The notes below the pieces were generated by a model, which searched no databases, was not told where the DNA came from, and was given only the letters and a program-made list of their open reading frames with translations. The position numbers and the translations under genes are program-made. From contig JAVTVJ010001167.1 of the NCBI GenBank assembly GCA_034509425.1, forward strand, positions 1-64,000: a DNA stretch of 64,000 nt, read 5' to 3'. Of this stretch, positions 35,854 to 48,993 are shown one piece after another (position 1 is the stretch's first letter; every line of letters begins with the position of its first letter). Source of the stretch: Eopsaltria australis (Eukaryota; Chordata; Aves; Passeriformes; Petroicidae).

Positions 35854-37807
35854 GAAAGTCTATTCATTGAAGAAAAGCAATCCAGAAAAGAAACCAAAAA
35901 AGGAAGCAGACCCGATGCAGACCCCCCCAGAGAGCTGTGGGGCATCCTGAACAGAAGAGTGGCTTTGGAGCATCACCCTGGCCCACACAGGCAGCAGAGC
36001 CCAGCTCTGGGATGGGTGCAAGGAGCTGATGGGTCTCCTGAGACCAGGGGTTCCCAGGATGGCTTTCCTGCACCTTTTCCTAGCCCTGTGCTGGAGCTGT
36101 GCCCCCTGCAGCAGGCACAGGGAGCCCTGCTGAGGAACCCCTGCCTTCCACTGGTACCAGTGTAATTATTTCCTAAAATGCCACTGGCTTTCCTGCTGCC
36201 AGAATGGAGCATACCTGTGGCATATCCAATCCCCTTCTGTAACTGCTTAAAGCAGTCCCTTGTCATCTCCAGACTTCTGCATTTTTAGTTTTTTGTGTTA
36301 AAACTGACCCTCTGCAAAAGGCAGACTCCTCAGCACGGTGGCAGTGAGGCAGGTGTGCTGGAAAACCCCATTTTACAGCACGGATTCATGCTCAGAACAA
36401 ATCCAGAGACATGGAAACGCTGCTGTGTGGAAGCAGGGATGCCCAGTCCTGGAGTGGAGGCGTCATTCACCCACATCCCCAGCCAACCCTGCAGGGTGGC
36501 ACTGTCTGGGGAAGAGCAGGGAGCTCCCAGGCCACCTCCATTCCCAACTTTTGCTGCTCTGTGGCTCCTGGGTGGCAGCAGGATATTCCAGTGATTCTCA
36601 GCTGCAAACACAGCACCAGAAGGGACAAAGTGATTCCTGGATCCTGCACCTTCCATCAGTGCCAGCTCTCCAGCATTTATCACCCCCTTTAAAAGCACAA
36701 CTTTCCCTCTGCCCCAAACACTTCTGGTGAGCCCAGGCTGAGATCTTCACCAAGGAAGTCTTCTGGAACTGAGAAAAGAGGTGGAAGGGTCCAAAAGAAA
36801 CACCAGATGTACCAAGGAGTGAAAACAAGCCCTGCCACTGTGCAAGAAGGCACGGGCTTGTATAATGTGATATATACTGTACATACTGAGAGAAAGAATA
36901 TACTTCTCACTGTAAAGTGCTTTACATGCTAACCATCAGGCATACACCAGCTCAATGGATGCTGGCACTTTACATAAATATATGATGATGCAGTGCTATA
37001 TGTAATAAAAATCTGGAGCCCAAAATATGGAAGCAATTCAAGAAAACAGATCTCACATTTTTGCCTTTGTTACAGTTCGATTCTGACATGCTCTGATTAA
37101 AAGTCAACATCTGCATGCATTTAAAATTAAAATATATAGGTATTCATGTTCTCCTCCTTCCACGATGTTTTACTGCTGCCTTTTTCTTCTTAAATATTAA
37201 AAACATTACATTATTTTATTTCAGATGTCTCAATATATTACACATCACCCTTTCACCTCAGAGCTTTGGTTCAAATCCAGCTCTTCGCCGGGGAAATAGA
37301 AAACATCTGAAAATATTTAGTAGTCTCATCTCAGTGTCTAATCACAGTCTGCTCTGACATGACAAAACACAACAAACAAACTGGCTTGCCACAGATGAAA
37401 AATGTTTACACAAAAATACTCAGGAGTGTAAGAATGAATAAAGACATCTCTAACTGCATTAAAGTCCCTGTTGTTAAGTAATAAAAATAGTTTGCGGATA
37501 ATCTGAGCTGCACCTGCCCCTCTGTAAAGAAAAAGAAAAAAAAAAGACAGGTGATTTAAAGTCCTCACAGCCTAGCAGGTCCCAGCTGAATGTTTTTTTG
37601 TTATTCTAAAGCAGGAAGATGTGTCAGGCTACAGTGCAAATATTGTCCATGGGCATCACGGTCTGGAGAGCCTAAGTACCTCGTGATTTAGGAATCTCAG
37701 AAGGGAACTTTATTGCCAGCAAATCCTCCTGGACTAAAATATATGCACTTTAAGAGGAGCGAGCATAAATAAGTCTTTGTCTTTGCAGGGGAATTCAGCC
37801 TTTTGGT

Positions 37808-37830
37808 GGGTGGTGGGGAGGGAGGGAGGG
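37808..37830 (+). other. Canonical G-quadruplex motif
   Basis: Five G runs of at least three (37808-37810, 37815-37818, 37820-37822, 37824-37826, 37828-37830). The last four are separated by single A residues, which satisfies the G3+N1-7 rule with one-base loops, usually the most stable arrangement. It lies about 145 bp upstream of a CR1 fragment in unique DNA. Confidence 0.9.
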
Positions 37831-37974
37831 AGAGCAGCTGTCCCTGTAGGCTCCGTGTTGGGCTCTGCAGAGGGGCACAGCACGGCTGCTCTGAGGGCAG
37901 GGATGGGTTTACCAGGCAGGAAAAAGCTCAGGGGGGAATTACCCACGGGAAGGTGCAAGATCTTCCCCTTTTAC

Positions 37975-38238
37975 TCACCTGAAATCCTGGATTCAGTTCT
38001 GGGCCCCTCATGACAAGACTTTGAGAGGCTGAAGTGTGACCAGAGAAGGGAACGGAGCTGGGGAAGGGTCTGGAGCACCAGGAGAGGCTGAGGGAGCTGG
38101 GAAAGGGGCTGAGCCTGGAGAAAAGGAGGCTCAGGGGGGACCTTGTGGCTCTGCACAACTCCCTGACCGGGAGGATGCATCCAGGTTGGGCTCTCCTCCC
38201 AGGGAACAGGGACAGGACAAGGGGAAAAGGCCACAAGT
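37975..38238 (+). mobile_element. CR1 LINE fragment lacking its 3' tail
   Basis: The segment includes CCTGGATTCAGTTCTGGGCC, GGCTGAGGGAGCTGGGAA, CTGGAGAAAAGGAGGCTCAG and GGACAGGACAAGGGGAAAAG, the CR1 part that normally precedes the ORF2 C-terminus. It then stops without the 'RLDIR' coding segment, 3' UTR or terminal repeat. CR1 copies are normally truncated at the 5' end, so loss of the 3' end implies a later deletion or rearrangement near 38235. Stop codons break every frame. Confidence 0.88.
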
Positions 38239-41200
38239 CACTCTCATGATTAATGGTTATCAGAACTCCACATAAGTAAAAGGAGTGATGATAAAGAAGG
38301 AGCAACTATTCCTCTTTATTTCTGTCCTGCATCTGCAGACAGTTCCCACCTGCCCTGCCTGCAGCACTGACCTCATTCCTAGACATGATCACACAGCAGC
38401 TGTGGTCAAGTTATGCCCCACAGAACTTTGGGGGAAGTGGTTCCACAAACTATTTCTAAACCAAAGTATTTCAACCTACAGGACCTACATGGAAAAAAAA
38501 AAGATTAAAATTCCTTGCCCTATCCATGAGTATCCTACAATACATTATTTTTTTTCAAGAAAGGTATTGTAGTATTTCCTTCTGCAACGGCCAAATTAAA
38601 TACGAATAATGAACATGCTAAGGTTTCACCATATTCCCTTTAATGCAAAATAACATGTGTCCCTTAATTCAATAAATTAGAAAGTATATTTTTTCAAGGG
38701 GAAAGAATACCAGTGTAGCTAAGTCTTTGCAGATCTTGGCACGCCTACAATACACAAAGGACAGGCCAAGGAGAGACATCCAATGGCCAGGCTGCCTCCA
38801 CAAGTCAGGGCTCAGCTGAGGAACCTCTCTGGGAGGAAGATCTGCTCCCCTGGGCACAGCTGAGCCAGGGCAGGTCCTGAGCAATCTTGAATCCAGTCTT
38901 ACCCCACTCCTGCTGCAGCACTGAGCTGCTTCCCTTTGCACACACCAGCACTGGGTTTCTCGCCTGGATAATAATTTCCTTTCCATGTGACTTAGACAAT
39001 ACCCAGAGCATTTTCCAGTAAGGCTTTCTCCACAGCACCCTTTGGTCTGGGGTTACATTTTATTGTCTCTGCTTCATTTTCCTGCACTTTCCTTCAGCTG
39101 TTGTGTTTTCCTTTTGCCCCTTGATGAAATCTCTTTCTTTGCTCACCGTATTTAAATTCAGCAATGACACACAGGCTTGTTCACACAGCTTCTCACCTCT
39201 CTGCCCCTGCTACAAACCCCTCCCAAATTAATTCCCATTCCAAGATGTGAACACTGTTCCCATCAGCCATGTGTCCCTGCAAGGCAGTGTATTAGTAAAT
39301 TATTTCTCCAGGCTTTTGATTGACATTGTTGAAAAGATACTTTTCATGCGTGTCAGTCTTTGTGGGGTGAAAATGCTTTTAACATGCTCCTAGGATTTAC
39401 ATGGGCTTCCCTGGGCTGCTGCTGCCAAGTTCAGATGCGGTTGGAGCATGTGACATTCTTTGTCCTACTCTTATTACATTTTCCTTTTCATCCAGCCCTG
39501 CTCCATGTTTCATATTTTTCATATTTCTGCCCTGTGATGTAAAGAACAGCCATTTGCTGAACGTCCACTCCAGCGTGAGCCTCTCAGATCCTGCTGCAAC
39601 CACCAGGCTTTCTTCACTTCTTTTTTTAAAAATTTTGCTTTCTTTTCATTATTTACCTCCTCTTTGAATATTTTAGGACTCAGCCCTTCGAAGAGCTGAG
39701 CAGATGCCACGTGTCTGCTGAGCCAGGGTAGGAGACCACACGTGCGCTCACGGAGAGGGACAAACCCCAAGCTCCACATGTTTGCTTCTCTCCCGGCGAG
39801 CACAGATCAGGTCTCATTTCTGGCTCTGCATGCAGCAGTCCAGCCCCAGAGCCAGAGCTGGGATGTTTCCAGGATGTTTTCTCTCCTTTGCAGACACAGC
39901 CCTTGCTGCTCAAGCTCTTCCAGAGCTCCACACCACCCAAGCCATTGCCGTACCGGTGACAAATCTGCAACCTCATTAAAGCAGCTGCAGCAGCATAACT
40001 GAGAACTGGAAGCCTCAAAGCCAGGCATGGGCAGGGGGAGTAGAGAAGGAAAACATCATTTCACTTATAAAAGAGCACATTTAGAGCAGAAAATACGGGG
40101 GGGGAATGTCACGTTTCTCAGAAAAGCTATTGCATGCCTAAATGTTGGTTTTACAAGCCCAAACTCCATTTGAAAACAGCAAACTCAGGACTGGTTTCCT
40201 AAGAGTCATGTCCAGGAATGGCATTTTATGGGTTAGATGTATCATCCAGCATTTTCTAGCTGGTTGTCCACTTTGCTTAAGAAGTTACTTCCCAAAAAAC
40301 AATGTAATCTCTTCACTCTGGATGAGGATCTATCTTCAAACCACAGCACTTTTGCTTCATTCCTGAGGAAGTCTCAACATCCAGCCCCTCAACATCCACG
40401 CTCAGCACCTTCCCCAGTGACTGCTCTGCCGTGCTCTCATCCCTTTCCCTGGAGCACACCAGGAGGCTGCAAATATTAGTGCAGACAGAGATCTGGTTGA
40501 AGCCCCAGAACACTAATTATTAACACTGATTATTAGACATAATCAGCAAATCCTAGACCAGGAAGGAAAAATCATAATAACAGAAGTAGTAAGACCCACA
40601 CATTTGAATTGAAGTTGGTTGTCATCATCACCTGCCAGTGTCCAAAAACAATAAATAAAAAAATCACCTGTTTCCTTGGCAGGCAGCAAATGGAGAGCTT
40701 GCCTAAATTTGCAGCAGTAGAGTCCACACTCAAATTGTTCTGCTGACGGAAATCCAGCAAACTTCTCCGTCACTACTGCGGGTAGAGGACAGGCCACCGA
40801 TGGGAATAGTTTCACAATTCTTTTATTGGAAGCATCTGCAGAAACCATAAAACAACAACTACAACAACAGCAACACAAAGCCATGTTTTCTCACTTCTTT
40901 GCGAGCAAGGAGGGTGCCAGAGCGATTCCCCACCCTACCCCCGCACTGCATGGTGGTTTCCTTTGTTCATATTTCACTGCCTGCATCCAGCAGCAAGATT
41001 TATGGGCTGGTGCTGAGCTCGGGATGTGCACAGGACTGGTCTCCGGGGACCTGGGCTTGGCCCTGCAGAATGGGGGTGCAGAAAGGCTCCTGCAGCTCCA
41101 GGGAGGGAGAAATTGGAGGGAGGTTATTCCGGGCCAGATTCCAGCGCCTTCCACTGAGCAACAGCTCACCGAAAACCCAGCCCTGGTAGCTAATGAGGCT

Positions 41201-44200
41201 CTTCATGGAGAAATGTTGTCACTCCGTGTCTGCAGGGTGTCTCACCCAAGGACACAATGCCTGGATCCGGCCCGATGTCCCCTGCGCTCCCTTCCGGTCT
41301 TGGTCACCATCCCAGCTCGGAGGAGCCCATTTATTCCAACGTCAGATGACTTCCCTGCAGCAAAGTGTTCCAGGAGCACTTGCCAGCCTGGCCAAGAGCT
41401 GCATTTTCGTGCCTCGAGCTCTGCTGGGACCTGAAGTGGGACTGAGCCGAGCGGATCCCAGTGAGGAAAGGGCTCAGAATGTTGGGAAGAGCAGGACACA
41501 ACATCCCAGGTGAACATCTTGGCTTAGACACCTTCCCAGTGTGGTTTTTGGTAGGTTACAACATCAGTCTACAGCCACCCTACCCCAGCAAAGGGGGCAT
41601 GTTGTGTTTCCTGACTCTTCAGGCTCTCATATGGAAGAAAATCTCCTATTTGAGAAGGGTTGAAGGAAGAGGCCAGGATAACAAAGCAGGGAACAAGACA
41701 ACAAGCCAGCAGTAGAGCCACTCAGCCCCGCAAAGTGAACACACAGGGTTGAGCACCTGAAACATCCAGGACCTATCCAACACCTGCCTCTGCCCAAACC
41801 TTCAGTGATGACCAAAATCCTGCAGGAGCAGAGCTCCAAAGCCTCTGGGCAATGGCAAACCCAGGTCCTGTATGTGCAGAACAGGAGATTTAATTTTGCA
41901 GTCCTGTGCACGTGTGTGTTTTTGCGGTGCATGTGCTCATGATAAACCAATAAAAGAAACCCAAGTGAAATACAGACTGGGAAAAACGTCACCTATGAAA
42001 GCCACACTGAATCTTTCTTTTTTCCCCCCAATTCTCGCTCTTTTTCAGTTTGTCTAAATATACCTTGGGGCTTTTTCTCTTGGTTTAAGTGTGCTCTTTC
42101 ATGGATACTTTTCAATGTATGTTAAAGTCGCTGGCTGCTGCCAGCCCAGATTTTTGCACTGTGCGTCTCGGCTTTCTCTTCCATTAAGACAAAGTGCTGG
42201 CACCGCTCTTTGACCAAGCACATTGTTCATGGTACTGAGCAGCAATTTTCCATCTCTGACTGTCTTTGGGCTCACCCCAGGAGGAAGGGTGAGCCTGGCT
42301 TATTAAGCTCTTGTTTCTCAGAGAGCAGCAACATCTGGAGCGCGGGGTGGGCTGCTGGCACGCCTCAGCGGAAAGGAATTTGGCGTGGGGTGAGGTCTGC
42401 CCAGCTCCACAAGTGTCACTGCAGTCGGGTCTGGGGACAGACAAATAATGAAACCTCACATAAAGCAGCACATTTCGACCTGCGCTGGGCTGCTCTGAGA
42501 TTTCGTTTCTTCTGACAGTGAGTCAGGAGGCCCAGGAACCATGTTGGTCTTGGGTTTTATCATCCAAAGCTACATTTTGCACTCCTCCTACACAAGATCT
42601 TGAAAACTTGTGTTTCCTTTGATGTCTAACTCAATGCAGTATCAAAAACCAAGGCAGATGTAGAGGATGAGCTCTGCTGCTTGATTTCAGCGTCACATTT
42701 GAGGTTCTCTCTGAGGCACTCCTGAAAACCCAACCCAAACTGAGCTGTCCCCTGCAGGCCATGGTACAGAAACCACCTCTGGCTGCAGACAGGTATCATT
42801 TGCTGTGCCCAGCAATGTGGGCATCCCCCCTGCCTCTGTTGGGTGTCACTTTGGTCCAGGTGAGATGAGATGTCCTGGAAGAAGCTGGTCTGTTGCTCTG
42901 GGGCACAGGCCTCCAAAATCTACACACAAGACTCCCATATTTCACTCCTCCATAGCTTCTCACCAATATCCTACTTTTCCTCGTGCTCTTACACACCCCA
43001 GCTCTTGATCTTTCCTCCAGCTGAATCTTTTTCCCTCCCAATGTTACTGGAGAGTCATGTGGAAAAGAAACCTTGCTGGATGGGATTTTAACTGAAGTTC
43101 CCCCCAAAATGTTTATGCCTTTGGTCCCCACGTGTGTTTGCAATTGTACTGGCTGGAAAGAGCCCACCACTACCGTGGAGATAAAAGCCATCCAGCATGC
43201 GACTCCTAGAAGTTTATTTTGGCTGCCAAGCCAAATGTGGAGATAGTCTCTAATTAGGAGTGTTGCCTCTGCAGCAGTGCAGAGCAGTAACAAGAGTGGA
43301 ATTCGTCTGAAGCGTGCGCTCCCCTTTGCATGGCCATGGTGAATTAAGCAAAAATGTCAAACTCAGTCTGCAAGCAGCAGACACATTGCATCACACTCCA
43401 TGTTTACACCACACGGCAGCCTGGCTGCAGAGCACGTTTCTCCACGAGCCTTGATGATGTTCATGCTAATTTGGGTTTAAACCCAGAAGAGCCCGGCATG
43501 TTCCCCTCTCCACCTTTCCAGACTACTGTGATGATGATTAAGAAAGGAGAGTTTCTGGTTAACGCCTGTCATCGCTCAGCTTTGGGAAGATGTGTAACAC
43601 ATTTCATCCAGTGAACCCCAACAGCTGCACTACACCCACTCAGGGTATTCCTCGTTTGCTGCAACATTTATTTATTCAGAGCTGACTTCTCCAGAGATGT
43701 TTATCCTTGCAGAAATATTTGCAAACATCAGGAAATCAATGTAAAAGCTTCCTGCCAAAATAGTACCTCTGCCTGGTTTTATTTTAAAGGCTTTAGACCT
43801 TCCTGTAATGTACACAGAAACTGTACTTACCTACAGATGCCCAGGAGTTGCAAAGACTACAGAGTTGAATGCACAGTAGCATTTTATACCATAAAAAATA
43901 CGCTGCATTTCTCACAGGGAGGACAATATTTTAAGGATTTATGATGTTCTTACTGGGTCTATTACTACACATGGGCATAATCCTCACCTGGAAAGTCCTC
44001 TTTCCCACTTCTGGGTTTTTTCTGTAGCATTTTTCTCTAACATACTCCAACATGAAAAGACTGAAAAAAAATTAATCAGAACCTTCTAGGAATTCTTCAA
44101 AACCCAACTTTTTCTTACATGACGACAATGTGATTCTAAGGGAAAATGTTCTCAAGACCTACAAAACTTAGAAATAGTTCCTCCATCGAATGCAGGTCTC

Positions 44201-45822
44201 TGGTTTGCAGCCTGGGGAACCAGACCTGCTCTCAAGAAGTGTGAAGCCATTGATTTCCTCCTCTGTGCCAAACACTGTCAGTACCCCCAGCCATTTGCCA
44301 GAGCACATCGCTACACACCAGGCAGGAAAGAAAATCCGGAGTGAAAACAAACTTGTCACCCCCTCTGGGCCCTTGGCTGGAGCTTCACAGGGTCAACAGA
44401 GGCCAAGACACAACTGTAAGATTAATTTCTCCCCACCTGCAAGAATTAGTCTGTTTATTTAAATCGGACCAAAAAAAAAACCCTCTCAATGGTCACATAT
44501 TGCAACATGCTCAAACCTTTTTAAAACCAGGGCAAGCCTGGTGCTCACTGGTGGACACATCCAGTTACAAACCCAGATTATCTCAGGTTGGTAACACCTC
44601 AGGCAGTGCTGGAGCAGAGTGTCTTCTCCAGGAGCTGCCCCTGTGGTGGTTTGCTCCCAGTTAACTCCTGTTAAAAGCTGTGCCTGAAGCACCTGACTGT
44701 GAACAATCGTTCCCAGCGAAATCTTGTGCAAGCAGAACAAACAATTTTCTCCCTAATAAAAGCAAGACCTTCAAGACTGACGGAGCCAACAAGTTAATCA
44801 AGTTTCCTACTAAACAGGAAGTTGTGGGACTGTGGCAGGAGGAGTAAATCTGTGTTTTGGCTGGGTAAATAGTGGAGAGGAATAATGCAAATTAACCACT
44901 GGGGTTTGTTGTTTATTTGACAGGAAAATACCCTTCAAATGTACCAGTTTGGGCAACATCCAGTCTGATAAGACTGGCAATAAAATGAAAGCTGAGCTTT
45001 AGAAAAGGGAAGGGTGAAGCCACCACAGGCATGAGGACTATTGTAATTAAACCAGTCCTGCTATTAATATTTTTTAGGACTGCTCCCACAATAGTTGTTA
45101 TTACCACTAATTACAACTGCAGCAATACTTGCACTGCAGCAGCGTTTGGCCTTTCTGCCCTGGAGCAGCATCTCAGTGTGTTGCTCAAACACGGAACAAA
45201 ATTAACAGCCCTGAGCCCCAAAAGAAGGTTTCTAATATGGCACATTCTCTTGCAGGAGCTTAAAAAGGAGAATAAACTCACTGCTGGTTCCATTCTTGCC
45301 CGTATAAACCAGCTCCCACTTTCAGGGACTTGCACGTTTCCCTGTCATCTGACGGGCAATTAGTCCAGTGCATCTCACAATGGTGGCGACAGACCAAATC
45401 AAGAGGAGCAAAAAAAGTACAGACAAAAAATGCAATCATGTCATTCCAGCAGAACACATGACCACATTTTGCTTCTAGCTACCAAGCAGTGCTATGGGAT
45501 GTGTGTATTCATGTGAAAATAAACCCAACCAGTCATTGAGATATATACAAAATGGATGATTCATGATAATTGTGACACTGGAATTGCTCGACAAAGAGAG
45601 GGAAGAAAGCTGTTGATTGCCAGGCACCTCAAGAAAGACCACAGATACAGATAAATTTAATGTTATAGACACTGTGGACGTGCAAATTTCCGTCTGAAGA
45701 CTCACAGACAGGCCTGTGAAAAGAAATGAGGAAAAACATGCTCATTAGATTCAAAATAACTGGGGAAAGTTGCACATCCACCGATTCAAAAGGGGTGGGA
45801 GTCACTGAGTCAATGTGCAGCA
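38239..45822. other. Unique non-coding sequence, CR1-free
   Basis: No gene, CR1 or long tandem repeat recognised in about 7.6 kb. The longest frame (40826-41434, 202 codons) begins near a CAACAACAACAG-rich stretch (about 40853-40875) and shows no known domain. GC-richer patches with some CpG occur at about 41190-41460 and 42340-42490. Confidence 0.5.
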
Positions 45823-48130
45823 CTCAAAGGTCCTAATGAGCAATGCATCCTTTCCAGCCTTAATCCTTTGAAACAGCAAATGGCAGAGAAGACCACAAAG
45901 AAAACACTCAGATCACAGCCCAGCTATGGTCCTCCAGCTCTTTGGGATTTATCTTTCTCAAAATAAGCAGCGTTATTGAACCCTCAGTACACTGGGCGAC
46001 TTGAAAGTGTAAGTATTTGTTGGATCAAAGTATGCATTACTTCAAAAGCATGAAATGCTTAGATATTGAAGGCAATAAATCTTCCTCTGTAAAATACATG
46101 CATATATAATTTATATGATAAGCTTAATGCTGAGATTTTCAGCTTGGCTTCCAACGGACATGAGATGCAGGCAATTATGTTCCCTCAAGAACGAGTCCGT
46201 CTGTCCCCTCTCAGTCCCAAAAAAAATAACTTTGGAGCCCATTAGCCAATTTCAACCAATTTTGGCAGAGATATTGAGGTCTTGAGGGTATAAAGTTCCC
46301 ATATGCACTGTGCTCGTAGGTGGCCAGGTAGGAGTGGCAGATTCATTGGCAAGTGCCTTGAAGGAATGGCATCAGCATGGACACCTGAGACCTCAGAGAG
46401 CCCAGGGAGACCTCACAAATCCTCAAATAGGGATGTGTGAAGAAATTCACCTCTCATTAGGCATCAGCAAGTCAGAGCACAAGACTTGAGGATCTCCTGC
46501 TGTTGAAATCACTCATTTTTCCTTTTCCCAACAGCAGCTCTGCTGCCTTCAGAGCACCTTCACATCCCAATTCTCCACTCACTGCAGTTGTGTCTTTCCA
46601 TTTAATTTTTGTTTTCCATTGCATTTTTATGCCTCAGCTCTCTGCTCATAACTGGGGCTATCTCCTAACATATGGAAACAATTCATTTTCTTTGTCATCG
46701 TTTGGATCTGAAACTCGGGTACTCTGAAATGTAACTATACATGAATTTCCCTGAACTAATTACATAATATTTATCCTATTTTCTTTAAAGTAATACTCGC
46801 TAGCTAAGAAATGAAGAACTGCATTGCTTATAATAAACTCTGCATGCTACATTGTAATCTAAACTGTACAGTTATATATGGTGAAGAACTAAAAGGTTTG
46901 AGTTATTCCCCTTGGCAAACATTTTTTTAAGGATTGCTTAAATAAGCAGTACAGAAACCAGATGTCATTTGGTAAGAGTATCTGAATGACCAAAAATTTG
47001 CTGTCTGGGTATTTTTTTTTAAACTTTATAAAAACATGAGAAATTCTTTGGATTTATATCATATTTAGCAGCTGTGAAACAGTGCAAACATCTGTTTGTA
47101 CCTATAGGGAGCTGACCTACGGGGTCCTCATCTCTTAATCACCAAGCAACAAGCCAGTCTCATATACATAGTTTATTGTTTTCTTTTCAGCTGCCTCCTG
47201 CACTTCAAAGTTTTTATGCTCTCATGTTCCATTATCACCGTGAGAGGGACAGTCCATTCATTGCAAGCCCAGACCTGTGCAAGAGCTGATCAAAAATGGC
47301 CATAAAGCACCGTGGACACAGAAGTGCCCTCAAACACAGCCATCAGCAGCTCTGAGTATGTCATAAAAATTGTTGCTTCCCTTCCTTCCCTGTATTATTT
47401 GTTGTTGGTCTGCTGCAGTGGGGTTTTTTGGGTTTTTTTAATGTAAAGGCTGAAAGAAAAGAAGATGAAAAGCAACAGAAGTCTCTTTTTATAGCCAATC
47501 CTACTGTGGGAAGAGGGGTTGACAAGACAGCTCCATGAGGTCTCCTCTACCCTCTTTTTCTAGGTTTCCACAATTGTCAGTTGTTTCAAGAAAACACTGC
47601 TATCTTCTACAGCTATGGAGCACCCCCATGACTCAAAAAGAAGGAAAATAAAGTAACTTTAGTGGAAATCCCCTTTCAAAGAGGTTCTAGAGCTGTGCCT
47701 ATGCCCAGCACACAGCCTTAGGAAGATCCCATCCTCTTGTCAGGAGTTCTAATATAATGCAGAGGGCATGGAGGGGAAAAGAAATTTATTTGAGAAGGTT
47801 TTTTTTTGTCCTGTTCATTACCACAACACACATTTACACCCCATCCTTTAGTGATTTAGCCAGGAGCAAAGTTTTTCAGCCTCCAAGATAATCTCTCCCG
47901 TTTTCCCCCAAATGTAATATTGACCCCGGGACCTCGATTTTTATGCAGTGAGAGAAAAGTGCAAACAGTGTGGAAGAAAAGATTTGTGGGCCTTGGACAT
48001 GAGAGTGGAATCAGCACTCCCAGATATACCATGAGAGCTTAGGCTACACTCTGAACTAAGGCTGAAAACAAATGGGAAACACTGTATGATTCCATCCCAT
48101 TACAGCACAAATAAATCATTGCTGGAAATC
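45823..48130. other. AT-rich block nearly free of open frames
   Basis: Only one frame of 60 codons or more (46503-46727) occurs in about 2.3 kb on both strands. The DNA is AT-rich single-copy sequence with very few CpG and no recognised repeat apart from a GGGGTTTTTTGGGTTTTTTT tract at about 47419-47438. High AT content alone produces frequent stop codons. Whether it is also conserved cannot be seen here. Confidence 0.5.
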
Positions 48131-48890
48131 TAAAACAAATGGCCCAAGCTCAGCTCTGTGGATGATCCAAACGCAAAAAAGCTGCTAATTCTAAAAGACA
48201 GATGCAAGCAACCAATTAAGAATGCAGGGAAAAAAAAAAAAGAAAAAAATAAGGAGTGTAACTTGTTTAGCAGGAAGATGTTAAGGCCACAGAAGTGGGT
48301 CTTCCAATCACCTTTTTTGGTATTCCTGAGCAAACATTCTTTTTTGCTTACGTTAATATGGAATGTATTATGACAACGTTCTTATGGATATCCATGCCTT
48401 TTGTCTATCAGTGCTTGCAGATACATTCAAAACAGCTGCAAATATTTTTTAAATTATGTAAAAGTCCCAAACACTTTGAAAAGAATATTAATATCCCTTT
48501 AAAACAGCAGTGTATTATATTAAATTAAGGGTAGGAATTTAGAGAACAAAAAAAAAATGTTGTTAGCATTAACATTTTCACTGCTTTCAAATGCAGTCGC
48601 CTCAGATAAGACTCAGAATTATTTTGGTAAAATTTAAAAGCGTGATGGTGTTTGCACATTTAGATGACAGAGCACATAATCACACAGATAAGTTACAAGG
48701 AAAGGTTTGTCTTCTCAAAGCTCAGCTGGTTTTTTAACAACTATTTGAAAAAATTTAAGAATTTTTCTACACGTCACCTCTCCCTAACTTTGCTTTGCTT
48801 CAGTCTGGAGATCATCACAGCTACAGTTCCATTCCCAGTGCCCATGGAGATGTTCTTTCTCTTAGTGCTGCTTCCTTGGTCTTTGCAGCC
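48131..48890. other. Unique AT-rich non-coding sequence
   Basis: No gene recognised. A 12-A run lies at 48230-48241. Confidence 0.5.
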
Positions 48891-48993
48891 ATAAAAATAA
48901 AATAAAATAATAAAATAAAATAAAGTAAAAATAAAATAAAATAAAATAAAATAAAATAAAATAAAATAAAATAAAATAAAATAAAATAAAATA
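48891..48993 (+). repeat. (TAAAA)n pentanucleotide array
   Basis: About 100 bp of AATAA/TAAAA units. The first third is irregular (AATAATAAAA, AAAGTAAAAA) and the last ~60 bp is pure. The antisense frame with repeated FYFIL residues is a product of the array. Confidence 0.97.

Larger units (their letters stand above)
33359..37807. other. Unique non-coding sequence
   Basis: No gene recognised in about 4.4 kb. Simple repeats are (AC)9 at 33591-33608 and an 18-A run at 35836-35853. The 36880-37560 part is AT-rich single-copy DNA. Frames at 34.1-36.7 kb are numerous on both strands, mutually overlapping and without recognisable domains. Confidence 0.5.

Noticed and set aside
40826..41434. 202-codon plus-strand frame
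   Set aside because: It begins in a CAACAACAG-rich stretch that gives a glutamine run and continues without recognisable domain, signal peptide or splice context. The antisense frames are comparable.
9243..47438. Two similar tracts, GGTTTTTTGGGTTTTTTTAA at 9243-9262 and GGGGTTTTTTGGGTTTTTTT at 47419-47438, as a shared mobile element
   Set aside because: The similarity is confined to the T/G run, and the flanking bases differ completely. Low complexity explains it.
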